Assembly (NCBI GenBank): GCA_020161845.1
Contig: JAIUNK010000021.1
Location: forward strand, 1-64,000
Source: Actinomycetota bacterium
GTDB taxonomy: Bacteria; Actinomycetota; Actinomycetes; Actinomycetales; Dermatophilaceae
Direction: 5' to 3'
Length of the DNA: 64,000 bases
This document shows positions 57,401 through 64,000 of this stretch, piece after piece; positions within the stretch are counted from its first letter, which is position 1; each line of letters starts with the position of its first letter. Below the pieces are notes generated by a model. That model was not told the DNA's origin and ran no database searches. It saw only the letters and a program-made list of their open reading frames with translations. The position numbers and the translations under genes were made by a program.

Positions 57401-57952
57401 CTCCAGCCGCTCGGCATAGGTCGCCAGCTGCAGCAGGGCCGCCGCGGACAGATGCCTGGCGAGCTTCGTATCGACCAGGTCGTAGGCCCAGTCGCCGTAC
57501 CGCGAGCGCGGCTCGCCGGGCGCCAGGTCCCGGCGGAGCAGGAAGTCGGCATACCCCAGCCAGGTGCCATCGAACAGCGTGCCCTGATAGATCGCGGACG
57601 CCCCGGCGGCCATCGCGGCCACCGTCGCCGCCTCCGCCGCCGCCGGATCCCGGTCCCGGGGGATCTCGACGACCTGCCGACCGGACTCGCGCAGCCGAGC
57701 AAGATAGGCCCGCTCGTGGGACAGCCCGCGCGCGGCGATGAAGGCCAGCTGCTCATCGACGCCGTCGGCCGGTCGCGGGCGCCGCCCCAGGGCCACCTCG
57801 ACGTCCAGCGCGCTCGCGTGGGCGCACCCCAGGAACCGGGTCAGGTCGGTCGGGGACAGCACGAGCCGATCAGCGCCGTGGACGGCCCCGCCCCCGTCGG
57901 CGCCGACCCGATGGGGCCCCGCATCGTGGCGGGCCGAGCCGAGCCGGTGCAT
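54467..57952 (-). CDS. TM0106-type RecB-like nuclease / RNase H-like / Dna2-type helicase fusion
   Basis: An 1161-residue three-part protein. The N-terminal RecB-type nuclease (about 28-260) has GYADFLLRRD, DLVDTKLARHLSAAALLQLA and ATYAERL. One early Cys (FLGCAHASAL) and a late CSRCRWQGQC group could hold a [4Fe-4S] cluster as in Cas4/AddB. An RNase H-like DEDD domain follows (DLYLDFEGDPF to NREDVRSTLALHDWL). The C-terminal superfamily-1 helicase has VQGPPGAGKTYAASHL, VIDEAGQFSLANAV, TYRMHPAITALIS and GTVDRFQGQQAPVVIYA. It is probably a DNA-repair or defence nuclease. It starts 1 nt after the dppDF gene ends. Confidence 0.87.
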   Translation of the reverse strand: MHRLGSARHDAGPHRVGADGGGAVHGADRLVLSPTDLTRFLGCAHASALDVEVALGRRPRPADGVDEQLAFIAARGLSHERAYLARLRESGRQVVEIPRDRDPAAAEAATVAAMAAGASAIYQGTLFDGTWLGYADFLLRRDLAPGEPRSRYGDWAYDLVDTKLARHLSAAALLQLATYAERLETLQGVPPARLVVVTGDGVERSWRLADVAAYAARARAGLEWFVDARAAAVATDPAAATEPVPVPQCSRCRWQGQCGEAWLASDDLSLVAGMRRRHRDALRAGGVGSVAALAAAGDAVPAGLSRPTYEKLRRQARLQVAEREGDRARYELLPYAPGRGLARLPEPDRGDLYLDFEGDPFAGDGTGREYLAGVLDRAHRFDTWWAHDEAAEATMVARLLEFLLARWRDHPGMHVYHYAPYETAALKRLTGRYGVAEAELDALLRGGRFVDLYGVVKEGLLIGKSSYSIKKLEDLYWGHTRHGQGDEVADAMSSVVEYERWLESGDSTILQRIADYNREDVRSTLALHDWLEDRRSELALDLAARGSGAGGLLLPRPAATPYDQAAEAEAAVEERELAERLVAAGHELFAGLIGWHRREDRPDWWDFFRRAELSDDDLVEDGAALGRPGEPVAAGEKLGKSGKPTSLLWRYPFPPQATRLEAGKGAHDVDTRESCGTVVSVDGEAGELVLSRGVKHPAATPRGVMPPGPIDNRVVRGALARQAETLLAGGVSAGTALVTRRVPVGALALRPGETPAEAVVRVGLGLSGEVLAVQGPPGAGKTYAASHLIRALLDAGRRVGVTAQSHAVIRNLLDEVGRPALHKVSGEPAEHSLLDQDAGVREVADNAEVATALRDGSARLVGGTAWLWARPELADSVDVLVIDEAGQFSLANAVAVAGAAASLVLLGDPQQLTQPTKAEHPYGAGVSALGHLIGEHDVIPADRGLFLDVTYRMHPAITALISLLSYDGRLHSAPGRERQRVDLPARGGSAGRWAGLAGSGLRWVPVEHTGNVADSVEEAGVVGALVREVLAGRWVDADGTSRAMTTSDVLVVAPYNVHVDRLARAVPEGVRVGTVDRFQGQQAPVVIYATGSSSAVDAPRGVSFLYDVHRLNVAISRAKALAIWVGSPALLDAAASTPDQVRLVNALCTFADVATAVPPPA

Positions 57953-57953
57953 C

Positions 57954-59759
57954 TCAGCCCGCCCCCGGGTGCTCCTGCGCCCGGGCGGCGGCGAGGTCCG
58001 CCGCCGTCACACCGGCCAGGGCTCGCTCGATGGTGGGAATGGAGGCGACGAGGCGGCGGGTGTAAGGCTCCTGCGGATCGTCGTACACCGCCGCCACCGG
58101 CCCCTCCTCGACGATCAATCCGGCTTTCATCACCACCACACGGTCGCAGACGGCTCTGACAACGCTCAGATCGTGCGAGACGAACACCAGCGTCAGCCCC
58201 AGGTCGTCGACGAGATCGGCCAACACGCCGAGCACCTGCGCCCGCACCGAGACATCCAGCGCGCTGACCGGCTCGTCGGCCAGGAGGATGTCGGGTTCCG
58301 GGCCGATCGCCCGCGCGATCGAGATCCGTTGCCGCTGGCCGCCGGAGAACTGATGCGGATAGCGGTGCCCGCTCGCGGGGTCGATGCCGACTGACGTCAG
58401 CAGCTGGGCGATCCGGTCCCGGTGATCCGCCCGGCCGGTGACCAGCAGCGGCTCCCGCACCGAGGATTCGATCCGCATCCGCGGGTCGAGCGAGCCCATC
58501 GGGTCCTGGAAGACCATCTGCAGCCGTTCGCGCAGGAACCGCAGCCGCCGCTCGGGCACGCCGGACACCGGGTGTCCCGCGATCCGGACCTGCCCCGAGG
58601 TCGGCTGGTCGAGGCCGGCCAGGATGCGCAGCAGGGTCGACTTGCCGCACCCCGATTCCCCGACGATCCCGACCCGTTCGCCGCGCCGGATCGTCAGGTC
58701 GACCCCGCGCAGGGCGCGCACGACCGGAGCCTCGCCGAACAGGCCGCGCCGCGGCCGGCGATAGTCGCGTGTCACGCCGTGCACCTCGATGAGCGGCGGC
58801 TCGGGCTCCTTGCCGACCGACACCGCGCCCACCGACACCGCGCCCACCGGCACCGCGCCCACCGGCACCGCCTCACCGACCGGCACCGCCACGCTCTCCC
58901 GACGCGGCCGCGCGGCGATGTCGGCCAGGCTGGAGGCGGCCACGAGCTTGGCGGTGTAGGGATCCCGCGGCGCCGTCAGCACCTGCGCGACCGGGCCGGA
59001 TTCCACGATCCGGCCCCGATACATCACCGCCACCTTCTCGCACACCGTCGCGATCACCGCCAGGTCGTGGCTGATGAACAACAGCCCCGCATCGCGCGCC
59101 TCGACCCCCGCGACGATCAGGTCGAGCACGTTGGCCTGCACGGTCACGTCGAGGGCCGTCGTCGGTTCGTCGCAGATCAGCAGATCGGGCGAGTTCGCCA
59201 GGGCCATTGCCAGAACGACCCGCTGCCGCTGCCCGCCGGAGAGCTGGTGGGGGTAGGCGCGGGCGGCCTGCTCGGGGTCGGGCAGCCGCACGTCGTCGAG
59301 GAGCCGTACGACGTCGCGGCGGACCCGGTCCCGGTCCGGCGCGACCCCGGTGCCGTCGTGGCGGTGCACCAGGATCGCCTCGGCGACCTGCCGCCCCACC
59401 CGCATCGTCGGGTTCAGCGCGGTCAGCGGCTCCTGGAAGACCATCCCGAGGCGCGATCCCCGAAGCCGCGACATGCGGCGTTCATCCAGCTCCAGGAGGT
59501 TCTCGGCGACGCCGCTGAGCCGGATGTCGCCGCGCGCGGTCAAGCTCTCCGAGAGCAGGCCGATGACCGCCAGCGCCGTGAGGGTCTTTCCGCAGCCGGA
59601 CTCCCCGATCAGGCCGACCCGCTCGCCGCGGGCGATGGTCAAGTCCAGCGGATGGACCAGCTCCTGCTCCCCCGCCGAGACGGTCAGGCCTCGTACGGTC
59701 AGCACGCGGTCGCCACGGTCGCCGGCCGGCCCCGGATCCGCCGCCGTGGCCGGGGTCAC
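57954..59759 (-). CDS. peptide ABC transporter ATP-binding protein (fused DppD-DppF)
   Basis: A 601-residue double ATPase. The first unit has GESGCGKTLTALAVIGLL and the signature LSGGQRQRVVLAMALANSPD with DEPTTALDV; the second has GESGCGKSTLLRILAG and FSGGQRQRISIARAIGPEPD with DEPVSALDV. The two are joined by a linker (about 300-330) of VPVGAVSVGAVS repeats. This is the fused form of the two-ATPase set of di-/oligopeptide transporters. GTG 59759 overlaps the stop of the permease gene. It energises import of the substrate bound by the lipoprotein at 61573-63123. Confidence 0.93.
   Translation of the reverse strand: MTPATAADPGPAGDRGDRVLTVRGLTVSAGEQELVHPLDLTIARGERVGLIGESGCGKTLTALAVIGLLSESLTARGDIRLSGVAENLLELDERRMSRLRGSRLGMVFQEPLTALNPTMRVGRQVAEAILVHRHDGTGVAPDRDRVRRDVVRLLDDVRLPDPEQAARAYPHQLSGGQRQRVVLAMALANSPDLLICDEPTTALDVTVQANVLDLIVAGVEARDAGLLFISHDLAVIATVCEKVAVMYRGRIVESGPVAQVLTAPRDPYTAKLVAASSLADIAARPRRESVAVPVGEAVPVGAVPVGAVSVGAVSVGKEPEPPLIEVHGVTRDYRRPRRGLFGEAPVVRALRGVDLTIRRGERVGIVGESGCGKSTLLRILAGLDQPTSGQVRIAGHPVSGVPERRLRFLRERLQMVFQDPMGSLDPRMRIESSVREPLLVTGRADHRDRIAQLLTSVGIDPASGHRYPHQFSGGQRQRISIARAIGPEPDILLADEPVSALDVSVRAQVLGVLADLVDDLGLTLVFVSHDLSVVRAVCDRVVVMKAGLIVEEGPVAAVYDDPQEPYTRRLVASIPTIERALAGVTAADLAAARAQEHPGAG
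58816..58890 (-). repeat. about five 15-bp tandem repeats in the ATPase linker
   Basis: Units of ACCGACACCGCGCCC or ACCGGCACCGCGCCC (plus strand) follow in frame and encode the VPVGA/VSVGA linker between the two ATPase domains. Copy number is likely variable because a 5-residue change would not break the frame. Confidence 0.7.
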
Positions 59760-60619
59760 CGGACCGCCTCCATCCGCGGGTCGAGCAGGTCGCGCAGGCC
59801 GTCGCCGAACAGGTTGAATCCCAACACGGCGATGGCGATGGCCCCGCCGGGGAAGACGACGAGCAGCGGATGCTGGGCGAGGAAGTCCTGGCCCTCGTAG
59901 AGCATCAGCCCCCAGGACGGCGTCGGCGGCGGGGTGCCCAGCCCCAGATAGGACAAGCCCGCCTCGGCGAGCACCGCCAGGGCGAACGACACCGAGGCCT
60001 GCACGATCACGATGCTGGCGATATTGGGCAGCACGTGCCGCACCGCGATCGCCAGCGGCGATCGACCCGCCACCCGTGCGGCCAGCACGTAGTCCAGCGA
60101 CATGACCTGCAGCGCTCCCGCGCGGGCCACCCGGGCGAACGCCGGGATTCCGGCGATGCCGATGGCGAGCATGGCCAGCTGGGTGCTGCGCGTGAACACC
60201 GCGGCGAACATGATCGCCAGCAACAGCGCCGGGAAGGCGAGCATCACGTCCCCGACGCGCATCACCACCTCATCCAGCCAACGGCGCGGCGACATCGCGG
60301 CCAGCAACCCCAGCGGGATGCCGACGGCGGCGGCCACCCCGACCGCGACCAACCCGACGAACAGGGTGGTCCGACTGCCGAGCAGGATCCGGGAGAACAC
60401 GTCCCGGCCCAGGGCGTCGGTGCCGAACCAGTGCTGCGCCGACGGGCCCAACAGTCGCGGCACGCGGGAGTCCACGAGAGTGGGGTCGTACGGCGTCCAG
60501 ACGAGCGAGACCAGCGTCGCCAGCACGACCAGGCCCACCAGGACGGACCCGAGGATCAAGGTCGGGCCGACATGTCGTCGCCGCACCCGGCGTACGGTCG
60601 GGGTCGCCACCTCACTCAC
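59756..60619 (-). CDS. peptide ABC transporter permease (DppC-like)
   Basis: A 287-residue permease of the BPD type. The EAA-like loop GAPALQV-type region reads AARVAGRSPLAIAVRHVLPN, with HWFGTDALGRDVFSRILLGS near the N-terminus, typical of DppC/OppC. GTG 60619 overlaps the stop of the upstream permease gene (GTGA), and its own stop overlaps the ATPase gene start. The longer frame to 61093 is within the upstream gene and is rejected. Confidence 0.92.
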   Translation of the reverse strand: MSEVATPTVRRVRRRHVGPTLILGSVLVGLVVLATLVSLVWTPYDPTLVDSRVPRLLGPSAQHWFGTDALGRDVFSRILLGSRTTLFVGLVAVGVAAAVGIPLGLLAAMSPRRWLDEVVMRVGDVMLAFPALLLAIMFAAVFTRSTQLAMLAIGIAGIPAFARVARAGALQVMSLDYVLAARVAGRSPLAIAVRHVLPNIASIVIVQASVSFALAVLAEAGLSYLGLGTPPPTPSWGLMLYEGQDFLAQHPLLVVFPGGAIAIAVLGFNLFGDGLRDLLDPRMEAVR

Positions 60620-61566
60620 CGTGCCCTGGCCCGCATCCGCGGGTCGATCGCGACATACAGCACGTCGGTGAGGAAGGACACCAGCAGAACAAGCGCCACC
60701 AGCACCATCACCACGTCCTGGACCAGGATCAGGTCGCGCACCTGCACCGCGTCCAGGAGCAGGCTGCCCAGGCCGTGCACGACGAAGACGCGCTCCACGA
60801 CCACGGCCCCGATCAGCATGGCGGCGAGCTGCAACCCGAGCACGGTGACGACCGGCACGCCCGCGTTGCGCAGCCCGTGCCGCAGCAGCGCCCGCCACGG
60901 CGTCAGCCCCTTCGAGCGGGCCGTGCGCAGGTAGTCCTCGGCCAGCACGTCGAGGACGGCGCTGCGCACGTAGCGCGCCAGGATCGCCGACTGCACCAGG
61001 CCCAACGACAGCGCCGGCAGGATCAGGTGCCGCAGGAAGGCGGCCGGGTCGACCGCGGGCGGCACCCAACCGGACGACGGGAGCCAGCCCCATCGCACCG
61101 AGACGATCGCGACCAGCAGCATGCCGGCGAGGAAGGCCGGTACGGCGACGCCGACCTGGGACAACGCCGTCAGCAGGGCGCCGTCGACATGACGGTGCCG
61201 GACCGCCATGACGGTGCCGACCGGCACCGCGAGGAGCACCGCGATCAGCAGCGCCGCCAACACCAGCCAGCCCGTCACGGCGAGCGCGTCGAGCAGCCGG
61301 GGCGCGATGACGTCGCCGGAGACATAGCTGCGCCCGAAGTCACCGCGCAGCAGGCCACCGGCCCACCCGGCGTACTGCGTCAGCAGCGGCCGGTCCAGCC
61401 CGTACTCGTGCCGCAGCCGCGCCACCGACTCCTCCGAGGCGGACACGCCCAGGGCGACCCGGGCCGGATCGCCCGGCAGCACCTGCATGAACGCGAACAC
61501 CACAACGCTGCTGGCCAGCAGGCTGAGCAGCAGGATCGCCGTACGGCGAGACAGGGCCGGCGCCAT
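60616..61566 (-). CDS. peptide ABC transporter permease (DppB-like)
   Basis: A 316-residue permease with six helices. The LPGDPARVALGVSASEESVARLR segment after the first helix is characteristic of DppB/OppB, and the EAA loop is YLRTARSKGLTPWRALLRHG. GAGG stands 5 nt before ATG 61566. It follows the substrate-binding gene by 6 nt and pairs with the DppC-like permease. Confidence 0.92.
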   Translation of the reverse strand: MAPALSRRTAILLLSLLASSVVVFAFMQVLPGDPARVALGVSASEESVARLRHEYGLDRPLLTQYAGWAGGLLRGDFGRSYVSGDVIAPRLLDALAVTGWLVLAALLIAVLLAVPVGTVMAVRHRHVDGALLTALSQVGVAVPAFLAGMLLVAIVSVRWGWLPSSGWVPPAVDPAAFLRHLILPALSLGLVQSAILARYVRSAVLDVLAEDYLRTARSKGLTPWRALLRHGLRNAGVPVVTVLGLQLAAMLIGAVVVERVFVVHGLGSLLLDAVQVRDLILVQDVVMVLVALVLLVSFLTDVLYVAIDPRMRARAR

Positions 61567-61572
61567 CGGACC

Positions 61573-63123
61573 TCAGGAGCGAGCCAGGCCCGACAGATCG
61601 AACGACTCACTCACGGCGTTCTTCGGCAATCCGGTGATCCCCGTCTTGGCCACCATCAGATTGGGCAGCAGGAAGAGCCAGTCGGAGGCGGCGTCCTCGC
61701 TGATCAACCGGGCGGCCGACTTCATCTTGGCGATCTGGGTGGGATCGTCGCCGGTGTCGGCGGCGGCCAGCGCCTCGGTGAGGGCGGGGTTCTTGTAGTG
61801 GATGTAGTAGTCCGGGTTGCCGTAGACGGTGCGCAGGTCCCGCGGCTCGACGTGCGCCACGATCGAGGCGTCGTAGTCGGAGTTCTTCAGCACCGTCGTC
61901 AGCCAGCTCGGGAAGTCCATCTGGTCCATCGTGACCTTGAACCCGACCTGCTCCAGCTGAGACTTCACGACCTGCCCGCAGGAGATCGCGTAGGGGGCCG
62001 TGGGGAGCCGTAGCCGGATCGCCGGGTTGGGCGTCTTGGCCTGCTCCAGCAGCGATTTCGCGGCGGCCACGTCGTACGGCGCGATGCCGGTGAGGTCCTC
62101 GTACCAGGGATCGGTCGGCGGCACCATCGACCCGATGAGGGTGCCCTTGCCGCCCCAACACCGATCCACGAGGTCGCGATGGTTGATGGCCGACCGGGCC
62201 GCCTGACGGATCAGCTTGTCCGCGAACGGGCCCTTTTGGTTGTTGAAGGAGAGGACCACCTCCCCGTTCGTGGTGCCCTCGATGGTCTGGAAGGTCTTGG
62301 TGTCGGCGAAGCGCGGCAGCGCGTCGGGCTGCACGATCGAGAGCACGTCGAGGCCGCCGGAGAGCATGGCGTTGTTGATCGCAGAGGTGTCGGCGACGTA
62401 TTTGAGCTCGACCTTCTCGAAGTACGGCGGCGTGCCCCAGTAGTCCGGGTTGCGCGTGAGCGTGAGGGTGTCGCCCTGCTTGTAACTCTGCACCGTGTAT
62501 GGGCCTGTGCCGACGGGGCTATTGGCCAGGTCGGAGACGCCGGTGCGGGAGAACATGGCCCCGAGCCGGGTGGCAGCCATCCGGAACAGCCAGTCGTTGC
62601 TGGGCCTACTCAGCACCACCTGGACCGTGGTGGGGTTGACGACCGTGACATCCTGGACGACCCCCATCGCCTTGGCCAACGACGTCGTCCAGTCGGTCTT
62701 GACCCGGTCGATCGAGAACTTCACGTCGTCGGCGGTGAACGCCGCCCCGGTGCTGAACTTCACGTTCTCCTGCAGCGCGAAGGTGTACGTCGTGCGGTCC
62801 GGAGACACCTGCCAGGACCTGGCCAACGCCGGGACCACCTTGCCGTCCTGGTCGAGCTTGACCAGGCCCTCGTAGACGTTGCCCAGGAGCGCCTGCGGGA
62901 TGGCCGCCCCGTCGGCCTTGGTGAAGTCGAGTGAGGTCGGCGCGAGCACCATGCCGATCGATAGATTCTTCGAGCCCGCGGGCGCCCCGCCCGGGGTCGC
63001 GGATGTCGTGGGCTGAGTGGTCTGACCTGCGGAACAGCCCGCGACCAGCACGGGTGTTGCGACGAACGCGGCGACGACCGCGGCAACGAACGCGCCGCGG
63101 GCTCGTCGGGACGTGTGGGTCAT
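61573..63123 (-). CDS. peptide ABC transporter substrate-binding lipoprotein
   Basis: A 516-residue extracytoplasmic lipoprotein of the SBP family 5. The signal MTHTSRRARGAFVAAVVAAF ends in the lipobox VAGC, then a Thr/Pro/Gly-rich linker and the family-5 pattern LGNVYEGLVKLDQDGKVVPA, WQVSPDRTTYTFALQENVKF, FTADDVKFSIDRV and TGPYTVQSYKQGDTLTLTRN. ATG 63123 begins the signal peptide. It is first in the operon, which suggests peptides, nickel or a related solute as ligand; the sequence does not decide which. Confidence 0.93.
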   Translation of the reverse strand: MTHTSRRARGAFVAAVVAAFVATPVLVAGCSAGQTTQPTTSATPGGAPAGSKNLSIGMVLAPTSLDFTKADGAAIPQALLGNVYEGLVKLDQDGKVVPALARSWQVSPDRTTYTFALQENVKFSTGAAFTADDVKFSIDRVKTDWTTSLAKAMGVVQDVTVVNPTTVQVVLSRPSNDWLFRMAATRLGAMFSRTGVSDLANSPVGTGPYTVQSYKQGDTLTLTRNPDYWGTPPYFEKVELKYVADTSAINNAMLSGGLDVLSIVQPDALPRFADTKTFQTIEGTTNGEVVLSFNNQKGPFADKLIRQAARSAINHRDLVDRCWGGKGTLIGSMVPPTDPWYEDLTGIAPYDVAAAKSLLEQAKTPNPAIRLRLPTAPYAISCGQVVKSQLEQVGFKVTMDQMDFPSWLTTVLKNSDYDASIVAHVEPRDLRTVYGNPDYYIHYKNPALTEALAAADTGDDPTQIAKMKSAARLISEDAASDWLFLLPNLMVAKTGITGLPKNAVSESFDLSGLARS

Positions 63124-63273
63124 GCTGGCCTCTCGGTCGGCCCGCTGGGCGCGGGGGCTGGCCCGATCGTATGCCGATCGGCATCGCGGCAACGTCCCGT
63201 ATGGGCCGCATCTTCCCAGGCGGGCGAGAGGTTCGCCGCAGTGTCGGTGACCGGACGTTCGGCGTCGCCCCGC

Positions 63274-64000
63274 TCAGCGACCGACGAACTGGGCGAAGGT
63301 GTGAATGAGCAGCCCGGCCAGGCCACCGACGACGGTGCCGTTGATCCGGATGAACTGCAGGTCCCGACCCACGTGCAGTTCGATCTTCTCGGCGGCCTCC
63401 TTGCCGTCCCAGCGGGCGATGACCTGGGAGATGATCGGCGCCAGCTCCTGGCCGTAGCTGTCCACCAGAAACGCGACGGCGTCCCCCGCGCGGGCGTCCA
63501 CGCTGGCCCGCAGCTCCGGTTCCGCGAGCAACCGCTCCCCGAGGCGGCGCAGTTCCTTGGCGATCCGCTCGCGCAGCAGGCCGGCCGGGTCGTGCAGGGC
63601 CCGCATCATCCCTTCGCGCAGCACATCCCAGATCGCCAGGGCCGCATCGGTGGTCTGCGGGTGAGTGATCAGCCGCTCCTTGAGCGCCTCGGCCCGGGCC
63701 ATCGTGGCGGGGTCTTCCTGGAGATCCCGGGCCAGGTCGCTGAGCAGATCGTCGATGGCGCGGCGCACCCGGTGGCTGCGGTCGTCGCGCACGTCCCGCA
63801 CCCACTTGACGGCCTCGGTGTGCAGCCGGTCGGCCACCATGTCGTTGACCCAGGCCGGCGCCCACGTCGGGGCCCGGTCGTCGACGATCTGCATGAACGT
63901 GCGGGGGTTCTCCAGCAGCCAGGCGTGCGCCTCGATGACGACGATGTCGACCAACGCGTGGTGCACGCCGTCGCGGACCACCTCCTCCAGCAGTGCCCCG
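63274..64000 (-). CDS. DUF445 family protein (partial, continues past the right edge)
   Basis: A membrane protein whose C-terminal 240 residues are seen. VRRAIDDLLSDLARDLQEDP, GEALKERL-like AMARAEALKERLITHP region, and the ending RDLQFIRINGTVVGGLAGLL followed by IHTFAQ with a hydrophobic C-terminal segment are typical of DUF445. The start lies beyond 64000. The family is of unknown function. Confidence 0.87.
   Translation of the reverse strand, partial: GALLEEVVRDGVHHALVDIVVIEAHAWLLENPRTFMQIVDDRAPTWAPAWVNDMVADRLHTEAVKWVRDVRDDRSHRVRRAIDDLLSDLARDLQEDPATMARAEALKERLITHPQTTDAALAIWDVLREGMMRALHDPAGLLRERIAKELRRLGERLLAEPELRASVDARAGDAVAFLVDSYGQELAPIISQVIARWDGKEAAEKIELHVGRDLQFIRINGTVVGGLAGLLIHTFAQFVGR

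Noticed and set aside
55040-58159. 1039-codon plus-strand frame opposite the RecB-like/helicase gene
   Set aside because: Shadow frame of repetitive Arg/Gly/Pro composition opposite a three-domain protein with clear motifs.

Overview
The window is about 70% GC and reads as chromosome of an Actinomycete. Supporting features are GTG starts, ATGA/GTGA stop-start overlaps, a primary sigma factor with a long acidic/Ala-rich N-terminus, and Actinobacteria-typical families (DUF222 HNH endonuclease, DUF3097, DUF4192, DUF1206, PAC2, SAM-IV riboswitch). Family level is uncertain; Micrococcales or Propionibacteriales would fit. I saw no rRNA, tRNA, CRISPR array, transposase or phage gene.

Layout. (1) 1-4.1 kb, accessory: two unknown small genes, a YciI-like protein, a DUF222/HNH endonuclease and a TIGR00028-type PIN toxin with an N-terminally shortened antitoxin. 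(2) 4.1-8.5 kb: the core era / CorC-HlyC / ybeY / phoH run on the minus strand. A ribbon-helix-helix antitoxin plus Doc-like toxin sits at its head, joined to phoH by a 4-bp overlap. (3) 8.5-12.2 kb: a lower-GC secreted C39-like protease plus lipoprotein pair, then VOC and MerR genes. (4) 12.3-16.2 kb: hrcA-dnaJ-rsmE, divergent from a DUF3097 gene across a clear CIRCE element. (5) 16.3-23.5 kb: NAD module with NrtR-type regulator, a PEP/pyruvate-binding protein and nadA-nadB-nadC behind a recognisable promoter. (6) 23.5-26.3 kb: decay zone with two broken genes and a lower-GC pair of small secreted proteins. (7) 26.3-33.7 kb: hemW and a small partner, two large coiled-coil proteins, trmB and lepA. 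(8) 33.9-39.7 kb: DedA, PemK/MazF-like toxin, rpoD, universal stress protein, DUF4192, EcsC. (9) 39.9-49.3 kb: family-A polymerase, DUF1206, PAC2, HrpA helicase, DinB protein and small proteins. (10) 49.3-54.4 kb: three VapBC-type modules, AraC and VOC genes, and metY behind a SAM-IV riboswitch. (11) 54.5-64 kb: a RecB-nuclease/RNase H-like/helicase fusion directly behind a complete peptide ABC-transporter operon, and a DUF445 gene running off the edge.

The main theme is a conserved housekeeping backbone (lepA-hemW-hrcA-dnaJ-rsmE-phoH-ybeY-era) repeatedly interrupted by accessory DNA. Six toxin genes lie in 64 kb, several coupled translationally to their neighbours. The strongest observations are a perfect 18-bp inverted repeat over the start of the antitoxin that heads the phoH-era operon, two related antitoxins that share a start region and operator but serve different toxins (Doc-like and PIN), and a perfect 20-bp palindrome inside nadB.
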